From the NCBI GenBank assembly GCA_012522805.1, contig JAAYJS010000031.1:92355-156354 (forward strand): a stretch of DNA of 64,000 nt, in the 5' to 3' direction. The notes beneath the pieces were generated by a model. It saw nothing but the letters and a program-made list of their open reading frames with translations, made no database searches and was not told the origin of the DNA. The position numbers and the translations under genes were made by a program. Shown here in pieces: positions 8,824 to 17,583 of this stretch. This stretch comes from Eubacteriaceae bacterium (GTDB taxonomy: Bacteria > Bacillota > Clostridia > Eubacteriales > Eubacteriaceae). How positions within the stretch are numbered: the first letter of the stretch is position 1; the number at the start of each line of letters is the position of its first letter.

Positions 8824-10498
8824 GTGATGATGCCTCCTTTTTCAATTTGGTCAGTAAGCCCGGTTTAATTTGCGCTTTGACGCGAATGTTTTTGTCTACA
8901 CCATAATAGCCCTGAACCATATTAAAGGAACTTGCTTCAACAATTTCCGCCTCGATTTGATCCTGAGGGAGCCCCAGGGTTGTCCCGGCTTTAGAAACTA
9001 GCTCCAACGCATAATCTTGAGCCTTATCCAGATTGTAATCCTTGCCTATTTTCTCGTAAATTTCCAACTCCGGTACGGATAGTATTTTTCTTTCCGTATC
9101 GGCGATCATATTGATCTCTACAGTTGGCTTTGCTAAAGCGGCGCCGATGGCATTGGCCACCTCGTACCTCTCGGGATAGAATACCGGAAGTTCCAGGGAT
9201 TCTTCCAAATATGGTGCTAAGGCTTGTGCCGGGCCACCGATCATTTCCACAGCTTGTGGTTTGATGCGTCTATCTTGCAAAAGTTTTTCGATGGTGTAAA
9301 CTGGGTTCGCATTGAGTTGATCTAAAATTTCTTCGATGGTTTCTTTTATTTTTTGACCTACCATCGAGACGATTTTCAAAGCCAAAGCTTTCGGTTCTAA
9401 GCCGATTTCCTGAGCCATTTCCTTCAACTTGTCTTTGCTCTTATCCGGGTATTGCCCCGTCATTTTGCCCAAATATACCAGAGCATCCGTAGGTGTCAGG
9501 TGTTTTCCACCAAAGGCTACGGCGGCATCCAATCGTTTGGGGCCAATTTTAATGGTGTTTTCTTCGATGCGCACATGGCTATCGCCACCTAAGCCGATGG
9601 ACACGCTGTAGATAGCTCGCACTAAGGTTTTTCTGCGGTCGATTTCGATACCGGTGGGCTCAAAGACCGGCGTACCATCTACCAAGAAGAAGATATCTGT
9701 TGTTGTGCCGCCGATGTCGATGAGGCAACGGTCGGTTTGAGCGTCATCAAACAACGCACGCATACCCATAAAACTGGCCGCCGGACCGGATAGGATGGTT
9801 TCGACCGGTTTGTTCAAAGCGCCTTTTAAATCGATGGTACCACCATCGGCCTTTAAAATATAAATCGGCGCTGTGATCCCTTTTTGAGCTAGAGCCTCCA
9901 ACATGTGGTTGGTAAAATTGCGAAAAGTGCTCGCTACCGCTGCATTTAAGTAAGCGGTTTGTACTCGCCTTGGGAAATTGAGCTTTCCGGATAATTGATG
10001 CCCCATGGTGATTTCCTCGTAGTCCGACTTAAAAAAATCGTGGATTCGCTGTTCAAATTCCGGATTTCTCGTTGAAAACTTGTTGACAATGGCGAGCGCC
10101 TCGATGGGATTTTGTGAAAAATTTTCCTTGATCTCAGCTAACTCTTTCATGTCCAAATCTCGTACAACGATGCCACGGTGATCGACAGAACCGGAAAGGT
10201 ATGCCAGATAAGACCCCAAATCTTCAAACACCCATTTGAGTCCGGGTCCGGTTTGTAAAATGACACCTACCTCTGAGATATTATTTTCGACAATAGCGTT
10301 CGTACAGATGGTCGTACTTAAATTAATTCTATTTATGTTTTGTGGATCGATATTCTGAAGTAATTCTTCTAAACAATGCCAAATGCTAAAAAAATAATTT
10401 TCCCTATCAACGGGATGTTTGACAGTTTTTATCAGGGATCCATCATGGATTGCGACACCGTCGATATTGGTGCCACCCATATCTATACCAATAATCAC
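8813..10498 (-). CDS. hydantoinase/oxoprolinase (HyuA-like) family protein
   Basis: An ATP-dependent amidohydrolase-type protein with the actin-like fold. The N-terminal phosphate loop IIGIDMGGTNIDG and a second one, CLIDIGGTTTDIFF, are clear, followed by GLGGDS. The frame extends to 10534, but GTG 10498 is preferred because AGGAGG lies six bases upstream and the family begins with VIGIDxGGTN. It has 561 residues, shorter than fused oxoprolinases, and no HyuB partner is present; instead it overlaps the deacetylase-like gene. A joint role in opening and deacylating a cyclic or N-acyl compound is inference only. Confidence 0.85.
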   Translation of the reverse strand: MIIGIDMGGTNIDGVAIHDGSLIKTVKHPVDRENYFFSIWHCLEELLQNIDPQNINRINLSTTICTNAIVENNISEVGVILQTGPGLKWVFEDLGSYLAYLSGSVDHRGIVVRDLDMKELAEIKENFSQNPIEALAIVNKFSTRNPEFEQRIHDFFKSDYEEITMGHQLSGKLNFPRRVQTAYLNAAVASTFRNFTNHMLEALAQKGITAPIYILKADGGTIDLKGALNKPVETILSGPAASFMGMRALFDDAQTDRCLIDIGGTTTDIFFLVDGTPVFEPTGIEIDRRKTLVRAIYSVSIGLGGDSHVRIEENTIKIGPKRLDAAVAFGGKHLTPTDALVYLGKMTGQYPDKSKDKLKEMAQEIGLEPKALALKIVSMVGQKIKETIEEILDQLNANPVYTIEKLLQDRRIKPQAVEMIGGPAQALAPYLEESLELPVFYPERYEVANAIGAALAKPTVEINMIADTERKILSVPELEIYEKIGKDYNLDKAQDYALELVSKAGTTLGLPQDQIEAEIVEASSFNMVQGYYGVDKNIRVKAQIKPGLLTKLKKEASSHES

Positions 10499-10598
10499 TT
10501 GAGTCCTCCTAATCAAGAATACTGTTTTAATCATATCATGGATGGGGTTGAGATGCCTGAGGCGAGCTGTGGAATATGGAGGTAAACCTATGGATCTT

Positions 10599-10627
10599 CA
10601 ATTACAATCAGCTGAACGGGTTGTCAA
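10599..10627 (-). promoter_or_regulatory. candidate promoter of the hydantoinase/deacetylase pair
   Basis: On the minus strand, TTGACA (10627-10622) is followed 17 bases later by TAATTG, about 100 bases ahead of the GTG start. The -35 box is perfect, the -10 weak. Confidence 0.4.
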
Positions 10628-11158
10628 ATACCGAGTTGTATGTAGCCGATACAAAATAAAAAGAGCTCCTTTAGCAGCACTCTACAAGCTAAATTTTGTC
10701 ATGATAGCGAACTTAATTTTTGTTAATCTGAATTGATAGGAGTTAGCGGGCATCGCGGATCAATTTTTAAATGACATCGCCATAAAGGCAAGGCTCTTTG
10801 TTGTGGTGGAGTGTCCCACGGCTGGTTGAAATTGGACTTTGATACAAATTTTTTGAAGAAATTATTCTTATCACGATTGACCCATGCCGGCATTACCCAC
10901 TTGGCGTATAGACGTTTTAGGGCAACCGTGCGCACCGACCGGGGCCACGTCGTCTTTTAAAACGAAGCCCCATGATTCTATAAAACCCTTTGAGTATCCA
11001 ATTTTAGTCTAAAAGACAAAATTTAAAACAGAAGGCCTAATCATCTTAGATGCACCAAGAGTTGATCAAGCAGAGATTTTGTGAAAGTCTATAAAATGTC
11101 TGACAGTCTTTAATTTATTGTTTTTTATTAAATAATGATTAACACCTACATACAACGA
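10628..11158. other. gene-free intergenic stretch
   Basis: About 530 bases between divergent genes. Only short interrupted frames are seen, such as a 70-codon minus-strand frame at 10723-10935 with a low-complexity Pro/Arg/Cys composition, a more GC-rich patch around 10,800-10,970 and no ribosome site. It may be a relic of an older gene that I cannot identify. Confidence 0.35.
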
Positions 11159-11209
11159 TTGACAACAACATAAAAACAATTGTAAAATAAAAACAAGAAA
11201 ACGTTTACA
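11159..11209 (+). promoter_or_regulatory. promoter with cre-like site
   Basis: TTGACA (11159-11164), an 18-base spacer and TAAAAT (11183-11188) form a good sigma-A promoter for the UroD-family gene. AAGAAAACGTTTACA at 11195-11209 overlaps the expected transcription start and resembles a CcpA catabolite-responsive element, which would make the gene carbon-repressed. The promoter is fairly clear; the cre call is tentative. Confidence 0.5.
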
Positions 11210-11332
11210 CCTCTTATCTTCGCTTCATAAAAATATTTTAAAAATTCAAAAGAGAGGTAAAAATTAGCAACTAGTTCGGGTTCCTATTAAGAGAAGTGGA
11301 GTTTTAGTATTATAAAGAAAAGAGGTTTGAAA

Positions 11333-12592
11333 ATGTCTACAGAATTTTTATCCAAGTATGACGAAAAACTCGAACGATTGGACAAAAGCGTCAAGTTGGA
11401 AAAAGTTGACCGGGTTCCTATGGCGGCTGCAACACTATATTTTCCTGCGAAATATTCCAATATTTCTTATGCATCGATGTTTTACGACAACGAGAAATAT
11501 ACGCGAGCAGCCTCAAAATTTGCACTGGATTTTGATTGGGATGCGGTTTGTTTTTTGCGATCCTTTGAAACGGTTCCCTTAGGGCTGTCCCTTGCTGCAG
11601 TAGATCCCGAATTAGCCATCAATGTAGCGATTGCATCTGTTTTGGGTGGCGGGTTTGCCCATGATATTTTAAAAGATCACTATTCTGATCAACCGGGTAG
11701 GGAATCTCCCGAGGGTTTGGAATCGCAATTTACCATTAAGAAGCCATTAATGGATGGAGAAGAGTACGATGCCTTGGCAGAAAATCTTCTACAGTATTTA
11801 GCGGAAATAATTGTGCCGAGAATTTATGGCAGTTTAAACAATCCCGGCAGCATGGAATCCAATGCAGCTCTCATAGAGTTTGGATTGCAATTAGGTGGCG
11901 CCTTGGCTCATGTTCAAAAATTTACCCAGAGGATGAAAGAGGTCCATTGTCCACCTTGGTACATGGCATTGGCGCCCAATCCATTGGATTTTTTAGGCGC
12001 CTTTTTAAGAAATTTTGACAAGGTTTTATACGATATTCGACGGTATCCCAAACAAATTTTAAAAATTTGTGAAGCTTTAGCGCCGGTGTTTTTGGCGGTG
12101 GGCAAGGCAACCGGACAGATATCCTACGCCCTTACCGGATCGCGAAGAGTTTTTTTGCCCGTTTGGTACAATAGTTTTTTATCTCAAAAACAATACCAAG
12201 AATTTCATTGGCCTTTTATCAGATACATCGCAGAAGAATTGATCGCAGATGATTTTACACCATTATTTTCCTTTCAAGGAGAGCACGACCATCTTCTACA
12301 AACGATTTTGGAGTTGCCGGAAGCCAAGGTCATAGCATGGTTTGATCGAACAGATGTGGTCAAGGCCAAGGGAGTTATCGGCGAACACTCTTGCATTGCG
12401 GGGGGTATCTCGCCTTCCATTTTAATAGGTAGAAGCGTCGAAGAAGTAGATCGAGAAATCAAAAGGATCCTTTATGAAATGAAGACAGCACGGGGGTACA
12501 TACATACCCTACCTTTCAATGCCATTGGACCGGCCAAAATTGAAAACATTCAAGCGATGACAGAAGCGATCCTTCAATACGGTAGGTATTAA
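11333..12592 (+). CDS. uroporphyrinogen decarboxylase family protein
   Basis: A 419-residue protein of the UroD superfamily, which contains heme-pathway HemE and many methyltransferases acting with corrinoid proteins (MtaA/MtbA-like). The C-terminal half shows the superfamily pattern: GEHDHLLQTILELP, VIGEHSCIAGGISPS and the closing GYIHTLPFNAIGPAKIENIQAM. It has no heme-synthesis neighbours and is far from HemE in sequence, so a methyl-transfer or demethylation role is more likely than heme synthesis. ATG 11333 has AAGAGG seven bases upstream. No corrinoid protein gene is adjacent. Confidence 0.75.
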   Translation: MSTEFLSKYDEKLERLDKSVKLEKVDRVPMAAATLYFPAKYSNISYASMFYDNEKYTRAASKFALDFDWDAVCFLRSFETVPLGLSLAAVDPELAINVAIASVLGGGFAHDILKDHYSDQPGRESPEGLESQFTIKKPLMDGEEYDALAENLLQYLAEIIVPRIYGSLNNPGSMESNAALIEFGLQLGGALAHVQKFTQRMKEVHCPPWYMALAPNPLDFLGAFLRNFDKVLYDIRRYPKQILKICEALAPVFLAVGKATGQISYALTGSRRVFLPVWYNSFLSQKQYQEFHWPFIRYIAEELIADDFTPLFSFQGEHDHLLQTILELPEAKVIAWFDRTDVVKAKGVIGEHSCIAGGISPSILIGRSVEEVDREIKRILYEMKTARGYIHTLPFNAIGPAKIENIQAMTEAILQYGRY

Positions 12593-12756
12593 ATGATTTC
12601 TTCGGTCAGCATTGAGAAAACCTGAAGTTATCAAAAGGCGACCTTCAAAGCATGAAAAGCATAAGAAGATTCACTGAGTTTGGGATCAACTCAATTGAAG
12701 TTAAATTTACGGAGAGGAAATTCAACAGGATCCAGTTTGTATGGATGATTTTCAAT

Positions 12757-13212
12757 ATGGAATAAGACTCTAAATAAATAAAAAACCGCTCCTAACAGAG
12801 CGGTTTTTTATTTGCTATGAGCCGTCAAAGACTCAAAGTTCGTTCATAAAAAATCATATATGCTTATTATACACAAAGGTACTCATGGATTCTAGGTATC
12901 GCATACCTGGGAGGATCGCAGTGAGTTTACCCTGTCGGATTAAAGAATCCTAGACGCCAAGGCTGCAGTAGTATCACTTCTCATGGAAATGACAATTTGT
13001 TTGTAGGCGGTGTCGGTGCAGTCCTCTGCGGTATCAATGCCCTTTGCAGAAGTTGCCCCGTGGCTGACAACGACAATTTCGCCCCGAGGGTTTAACGCTA
13101 GGGTGTCTTGAACCCAAGCGGTGTCGGGTAGCAAGTCGATTTGCACAAAGACGCCATGAACGTCGAGGGTTGTCTTCTCGTTGCCGGTGGGATCTTTGTA
13201 GCGGATAGCATT
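12757..13212. repeat. direct repeat, left copy (terminator plus ahpF 3' end)
   Basis: This stretch matches 14418-14936: the same terminator, the same AGGTAT-N3-ATACCT hairpin and the last 90 codons of ahpF. The match stops abruptly at AGCATT (13207-13212). The left copy lacks roughly 60 bases found in the right copy and has many point changes, so the duplication is not recent. Confidence 0.85.
12781..12812. terminator. bidirectional terminator
   Basis: AAAAACCGCTC, loop CTAACA, GAGCGGTTTTT; A and T runs on both sides allow function in both directions. It serves the UroD-family gene on the plus strand and is the duplicated twin of the terminator at 14442. Confidence 0.85.
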
Positions 13213-13215
13213 CAT
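12940..13215 (-). pseudogene. ahpF C-terminal fragment, decayed
   Basis: The 91 codons align with the C-terminal NAD/FAD end of the intact ahpF at 14649-16184 (GVFVQIxLLPDTAWVQDTL, ALNPRGEIVV, SHGATSAKGI). The N-terminal 80 percent is missing, and the conserved AAGDCT flavin-binding motif has become TAEDCT, so the remnant cannot fold as a reductase. It has no ribosome site. It is the product of the local duplication described for the flanking repeat. Confidence 0.9.
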
Positions 13216-13411
13216 TGGATTTTATTTGTCAGATTCATCATTAAATAAATGCTTTTTTATAAAGATTATTTTCAAGATGGCAACAAGTGCTGAGAAGGCC
13301 GTTATTATGGGCTATAAAAATATAGTGAAAATATCAAATAAAAGGATTGACAGAATAGTTAGAAGATGATAACATTTAAAAAGCTAGAAAACATATTTGA
13401 GAGGTGAATGA

Positions 13412-13969
13412 ATGAGCCCACATTTTGAGCATCTGTTAACCCGTCATTGTGCTCCGGCAATTATGGGAGCAAAGGTGTCCAACTTGGTAATGGTTAGTAA
13501 AGAGGACTATCCCGATATCGACGAAATCTTGAAACACTATAATATACTGTTCTCTAAACGCAAGTTAAAGTTTGCTGCTTTAAAAGAGAGCGCATACAAG
13601 CACGGGATATTGGTTTACAATCAAGATATGATGGCCGAGCTTCTGGAATGCCCTCGCATTCGTCAATTTTTAAAAAATTATGGTTACGACCTATGTTTAA
13701 ACTCTCAAGATTGCATAAAAAGATTAAAAGAAAGACTGCAAAATGGCAAAGAGTTTCCCCATGAAATCGGTGTTTTCTTAGGTTATGCACTAGACGATGT
13801 CGATTGTTTTATCAAACATAAGGGCAAGCATTATACATTTTGCGGTTACTGGAAAGTATACGACAACCCGGAGGAAAAGATGGAAACTTTTAAACGTTAC
13901 GATAGGTGTAGAGAAGCCTTAGAAACGCAGTTAGACAATCACGGATCCTTACAAAAAGCATTACATTAG
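13412..13969 (+). CDS. DUF3793 family protein
   Basis: A 185-residue protein with the DUF3793 hallmarks: an N-terminal HCAPAIMGAK motif, a central LVYNQDMM, FPHEIGVFLGYALDDVDCFI, and CGYWKVY near the end. Function is unknown. In Clostridia this family often sits directly before a flavodoxin, as here (8-base gap), suggesting a link to low-potential electron transfer or metal handling. GAGAGGTG precedes the ATG. Confidence 0.85.
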   Translation: MSPHFEHLLTRHCAPAIMGAKVSNLVMVSKEDYPDIDEILKHYNILFSKRKLKFAALKESAYKHGILVYNQDMMAELLECPRIRQFLKNYGYDLCLNSQDCIKRLKERLQNGKEFPHEIGVFLGYALDDVDCFIKHKGKHYTFCGYWKVYDNPEEKMETFKRYDRCREALETQLDNHGSLQKALH

Positions 13970-13977
13970 GAGGAATT

Positions 13978-14406
13978 ATGGATAAAGTAGCGGTAATTTA
14001 TTGGAGCGGATCAGGTAATACTGAAAAAATGGCTGAAAGCATTGTTGAAGGCATCAAATCTGCCGGTGTTGAAGCCGACCTGTCATTTTGCACAGATTTT
14101 GATATGAATGCAGTTGATCAATACGAAAAATTTGCCTTTGGTTGCCCCTCTATGGGTGACGAAGTTTTGGAAGAAGACGAATTTGACCCTTTCTTTGAAG
14201 AAATCGAAAAGCATCTCAGCGGCAAAAAGGTAATTCTTTTTGGATCCTACGGCTGGGGAGACGGCGAATGGATGGAAGATTGGGAAGAAAGAGTTCGCAA
14301 TTTAGACGCTTATTTATTCGACGACGGTCTGATCTTAAACGAAGAACCCGATGACGACGGCCTTGCAGAGTGTGTCGATTTGGGAAAAAGCTTTGCCAAG
14401 TGCTGA
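13978..14406 (+). CDS. short-chain flavodoxin
   Basis: A 142-residue FMN-binding electron carrier. The phosphate-binding loop is YWSGSGNTEKMA, and the isoalloxazine loops are GCPSMGDE and FGSYGWGDGEW. It is acidic, as is typical. It probably replaces ferredoxin under iron limitation or serves a dedicated redox partner. TAGGAGG lies just before the ATG, eight bases after the DUF3793 stop codon, so the two form an operon that ends at the terminator at 14442. Confidence 0.9.
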   Translation: MDKVAVIYWSGSGNTEKMAESIVEGIKSAGVEADLSFCTDFDMNAVDQYEKFAFGCPSMGDEVLEEDEFDPFFEEIEKHLSGKKVILFGSYGWGDGEWMEDWEERVRNLDAYLFDDGLILNEEPDDDGLAECVDLGKSFAKC

Positions 14407-14417
14407 AGTAGATTATA

Positions 14418-14936
14418 ATGGAATAGGACTCTAAACAAATAAAAAAACCGCTCGTTACAGAGCGGTTTTTTATTTGCTATGAGTCGTCAAAGACCCAAAT
14501 TTCATTCACAAAAATCACATTTGCTTACTATTTTTAGAATATTGTCTTTACTCAGCCCCATTGGCGCTGTATTCAGGATTTCAATACTCACTACACAAAG
14601 ATACTCATGGACTTTAGGTATCTTATACCTAGGAGGATCCTATTGAGTTTACCCTTGTCGGATTAAATAATCGTAGGCGCCCAAGGCTGCGGTAGCACCG
14701 CTGCCCATGGAAATGATAATTTGTTTGTAGGCGGTGTCGGTGCAGTCCCCTGCGGCATAAATGCCCTTTGCAGACGTTGCCCCGTGGCTGTCAACGACAA
14801 TTTCGCCCCGGGGGTTTAATGCTAGGGTGTCTTGTACCCAAGCGGTGTCGGGTAGCAAGCCGATTTGCACAAAGACACCTTCAACGCCGAGGGATGTCTC
14901 TTCGTTGCTGGTGCGATCCTTGTAGCGGATAGCATT
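14418..14936. repeat. direct repeat, right copy
   Basis: Counterpart of 12757-13212; it covers the intergenic terminator and the 3' end of the intact ahpF. The two copies flank exactly the DUF3793-flavodoxin pair. Confidence 0.85.
14442..14475. terminator. bidirectional terminator between flavodoxin and ahpF
   Basis: AAAAAACCGCTC, loop GTTACA, GAGCGGTTTTTT. A and T runs on both sides make it suitable for the convergent flavodoxin (plus) and ahpCF (minus) transcripts. Confidence 0.85.
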
Positions 14937-16184
14937 GACTTTCTTTTCGCCCTCAATGGCTAAGGTTTGTGCATTGGTTACCACAGAGATATTTTTGAGT
15001 TGTGACAACCTTTTTTGCAAGACTTGATCCGCCTTTAATTCCGGTAGAAACTCAATGACGTTGACGTGATTGACGATGCCCGACAAATCGATGGCAGCTT
15101 CGATTCCGGAGTTGCCTCCGCCGATAACGGCGATATCCTTCCCTTTAAATAGTGGGCCGTCACAGTGGGCACAGTAAGCGATGCCTTTGTTTTTAAATTC
15201 TTGTTCGCCGGGAACACCAACCTCTCTCCATCGCGCGCCGGTTGCGATGACAACGGTTTTAGCTTTTAAATGTGCCCCGGATTCTAAATGAAGTTCCCAA
15301 AGATCGTTTTTTTCCTCGAGCTTTGCGGCCATTTGATTCTCTATGATTTCGATGGGATAGGCCTGCACGTGTTCTTTAACTTGTGTCATGAGTTTGGAGC
15401 CTTCGATATAGGGGGTGCCGATCATATTTTCGATACCCAAGGTTTCCTGAACCTGTCCACCAAATTCATCACAAACAATCCCGGTGCGAATACCCTTACG
15501 TGCTGCGTAGATGGCAGCGGCTGCTGCCGAAGGTCCACCACCGACAATGAGCATATCGAAGGGATCCATTTCATTGAGATAGGAAGAATCGGCCGGTGAT
15601 GCCACCAAATTTAAGAGGGAATCCATACTTTGGCGACCGCTGACAAACTCCTTGCCGTTTAAAAAGACAGTGGGTACGGCCATGATATCCCGTTCTTCTA
15701 CCAGCGCCCGATGCATGCCCCCATCGATCATGGTGTGGCGTATCTTGGGGTTGAGAACGCTCATAATATTCAGGGATTGTACGACTTCGGGACAATTGGT
15801 ACAACTTAAGCTGGCAATGGTTTCGAAATGCAGATCTCGATCGATTTCTACAATACGCCTTTGCTGCTCCTCAGTTATTTTTGGCACCCGACCACTGACT
15901 TGCAGTAAAGCCAATACAAAGGATTCAAACTCATGCCCTAGAGGCACGCCGGCAAATACAATGCCGCTGTCGTAATCCTTTCGATTGATGGCAAAGGCAG
16001 GCTGTAAGAACAATGGCTTCTCTTCGACGGACAATTTTTCGGACATCTGGGCGATTTCTTCAACAAAAGCCGATAATTCTTCGGAGGCTTCGTCATCACC
16101 GAGATGCAGATGAAAAACCACAGGTTTTTCAAGATATTCTAAGTATTGTACTAATTGTTGTTTTAAAGTTTTATCTAAAGCCAT
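14649..16184 (-). CDS. ahpF: AhpF-type NADH:peroxiredoxin reductase
   Basis: A flavoprotein disulfide reductase that recycles AhpC with NAD(P)H. The N-terminal thioredoxin-like domain carries Cys128-x-x-Cys131 (SCTNC). The FAD site is LIVGGGPSAAAAA (normally GGGPAG, here with Ser-Ala), the redox-active pair is Cys338-x-x-Cys341 (YCAHC), the NAD site is AVIGGGNSGIEAA, and the C-terminal flavin motif is AAGDCTDTAYKQ. At 511 residues it is full length. It starts eight bases after ahpC with a poor ribosome site, so translational coupling is likely. It is the intact partner of the fragment at 12940. Confidence 0.95.
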   Translation of the reverse strand: MALDKTLKQQLVQYLEYLEKPVVFHLHLGDDEASEELSAFVEEIAQMSEKLSVEEKPLFLQPAFAINRKDYDSGIVFAGVPLGHEFESFVLALLQVSGRVPKITEEQQRRIVEIDRDLHFETIASLSCTNCPEVVQSLNIMSVLNPKIRHTMIDGGMHRALVEERDIMAVPTVFLNGKEFVSGRQSMDSLLNLVASPADSSYLNEMDPFDMLIVGGGPSAAAAAIYAARKGIRTGIVCDEFGGQVQETLGIENMIGTPYIEGSKLMTQVKEHVQAYPIEIIENQMAAKLEEKNDLWELHLESGAHLKAKTVVIATGARWREVGVPGEQEFKNKGIAYCAHCDGPLFKGKDIAVIGGGNSGIEAAIDLSGIVNHVNVIEFLPELKADQVLQKRLSQLKNISVVTNAQTLAIEGEKKVNAIRYKDRTSNEETSLGVEGVFVQIGLLPDTAWVQDTLALNPRGEIVVDSHGATSAKGIYAAGDCTDTAYKQIIISMGSGATAALGAYDYLIRQG

Positions 16185-16192
16185 AGGAATAT

Positions 16193-16756
16193 TTAAATCT
16201 TACCAACGAGATCGAGCCCGGGAGTGAGAGTTTTTTCTCCTTCTTTCCATTTTGCAGGGCATACTTCACCTGGATTTTTAGAAACATATTGAGCAGCTTT
16301 AACTTTGTTTATCAAGGTGCTTGCATCTCGTCCGATACCATCGGCATTGATCTCAGCGGCTTGTACCACGCCTTCGGGGTCTATTAAGAAAGTACCTCTT
16401 TGAGCAAGGCCGGCATCTTCATCTAAGATGTCAAAACTTCTTGTTATCGCTTGACTCGGGTCTGCTAACATATGGTAGGTAATTTTTCCAATAGCTTCAG
16501 AGTGGTCGTGCCATGCTTTGTGTACAAAATGTGTATCGGTAGAAACAGAGTAAACCTCTACTCCTAATTCCTTAAGAGCGGGGTATTGCTCTTGCAAATC
16601 TTCCAATTCTGTAGGGCAAACAAAGGTAAAATCTGCGGGATAAAAGCAGAAAATACTCCATTGACCCATTAAGTCTTCATCGGTTACTTCGACAAAATCG
16701 TCGTTATAATACGCTTGCGCTTTAAAAGGTTCGATTTTTTTTCCAATCATTGACAT
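16193..16756 (-). CDS. ahpC: AhpC-type peroxiredoxin
   Basis: A typical 2-Cys peroxiredoxin of 187 residues that reduces hydrogen peroxide and organic peroxides in the cytoplasm. The peroxidatic Cys47 lies in DFTFVCPTE and the resolving Cys166 in GEVCPAKW. It is the first gene of ahpCF. The start is supported by AAAGGAG upstream. A promoter with a palindrome over its -10 box lies upstream, consistent with peroxide-responsive control. In an anaerobe this pair is the main defence during air exposure. Confidence 0.97.
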   Translation of the reverse strand: MSMIGKKIEPFKAQAYYNDDFVEVTDEDLMGQWSIFCFYPADFTFVCPTELEDLQEQYPALKELGVEVYSVSTDTHFVHKAWHDHSEAIGKITYHMLADPSQAITRSFDILDEDAGLAQRGTFLIDPEGVVQAAEINADGIGRDASTLINKVKAAQYVSKNPGEVCPAKWKEGEKTLTPGLDLVGKI

Positions 16757-16818
16757 AATTTAATCTCCTTTAAATGTACTTGTCGACACAATCATAAATT
16801 AGATTGCGCTAACTCATG

Positions 16819-16849
16819 TGTAGTATACTACAAATCGGAATCATTTCAA
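16819..16849 (-). promoter_or_regulatory. ahpCF promoter with palindromic operator
   Basis: Minus-strand -35 TTGAAA (16849-16844), a 16-base spacer and -10 TATACT (16827-16822). The -10 box sits inside the perfect palindrome TGTAGTATACTACA (16819-16832). A repressor bound here would block polymerase. The regulator is unknown; no PerR gene lies in the window. Confidence 0.55.
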
Positions 16850-16944
16850 AGTAAACTTAATAAATACAGTATACATTTAAGATTAAGCTGCGGATAAGTT
16901 AAAAAATAGCGTCAAAACCGCCATATTCAGAAGGCCGACACAAC

Positions 16945-16982
16945 CAAAGAACCTTAATTTCGTTTGAAATTAAGGTTCTTTG
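16945..16982. other. perfect 17-base-pair inverted repeat
   Basis: CAAAGAACCTTAATTTC and its exact complement flank a GTTT loop. It lies in the 325-base gap between ahpC and a small membrane-protein gene. No T run follows on either strand, so it is a weak terminator candidate; it may be an mRNA-end hairpin for the minus-strand membrane-protein gene. Nothing else is seen in this gap besides the ahpC promoter. Confidence 0.5.
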
Positions 16983-17081
16983 AACGATAACTCGATAGGG
17001 TAAACACCGATGACCGGTGCATTTTTTTATTCAGATTTTAAAATAATATCAAATTCAAAGAGTTTTGGATGATTCAGGCCG

Positions 17082-17345
17082 TCAGATTTTATTCAGATAA
17101 TTATCCAGGCAGGAGAGAGCCAAATAATCGATCAATTTGATAAAGGGAAAATATAAAATGAGGCTGACACTCACAAACAAGCCTATATAGAGCAAGATTT
17201 TTAGAATCAAAGGTTTAAACAAATGGATGTTGCGTTTGTCCATTTGTTCTAAAAAATGGACAAATATAATGGTGTTGGCAACAACGGCGATAAAAATAAA
17301 AATAGCGTGTTGAGCGATCTTATAAAGCCAGTAAAGGATACTCAT
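17082..17345 (-). CDS. small two-helix membrane protein, hypothetical
   Basis: An 87-residue protein with two long hydrophobic segments, one starting near AIFIFIAVVANTIIFVHFL and the other near ILLYIGLFVSVSLILYFPF, joined by a short basic loop (MDKRNIH). ATG 17345 is chosen because GGGAGAG lies immediately upstream, although the frame is open to 17396. I do not recognise a family. It is flanked by unrelated genes and has no clear operon partner. Confidence 0.55.
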   Translation of the reverse strand: MSILYWLYKIAQHAIFIFIAVVANTIIFVHFLEQMDKRNIHLFKPLILKILLYIGLFVSVSLILYFPFIKLIDYLALSCLDNYLNKI

Positions 17346-17583
17346 GTTCTCTCCCATTGTGTAAGTTGTTATCGTCATAAAAATAGTGTAATACAAAGCG
17401 ATCTTTCGCGGTGTTCAAGCGACTGCTCAAACCGATAGCATCATTATACAACACGCAATTGAGTAAGGGCAATGATTGCGTTTAATTGGAGGATAAAAAC
17501 AAACCGATCTTTGTGTTGAAGACGGGTTGGGGAAAGCGTGTTATGATAAACTAAAGAAAAAGACAAAGGAAGCGGGAGGCAAA

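Noticed and set aside
10723..10935. Minus-strand 70-codon frame as a gene or transposase fragment
   Set aside because: No ribosome site, low-complexity composition and no recognisable transposase motif.
14649..16184. AhpF as thioredoxin reductase
   Set aside because: The N-terminal thioredoxin-like extension with its own CxxC and the position after ahpC identify it as AhpF.
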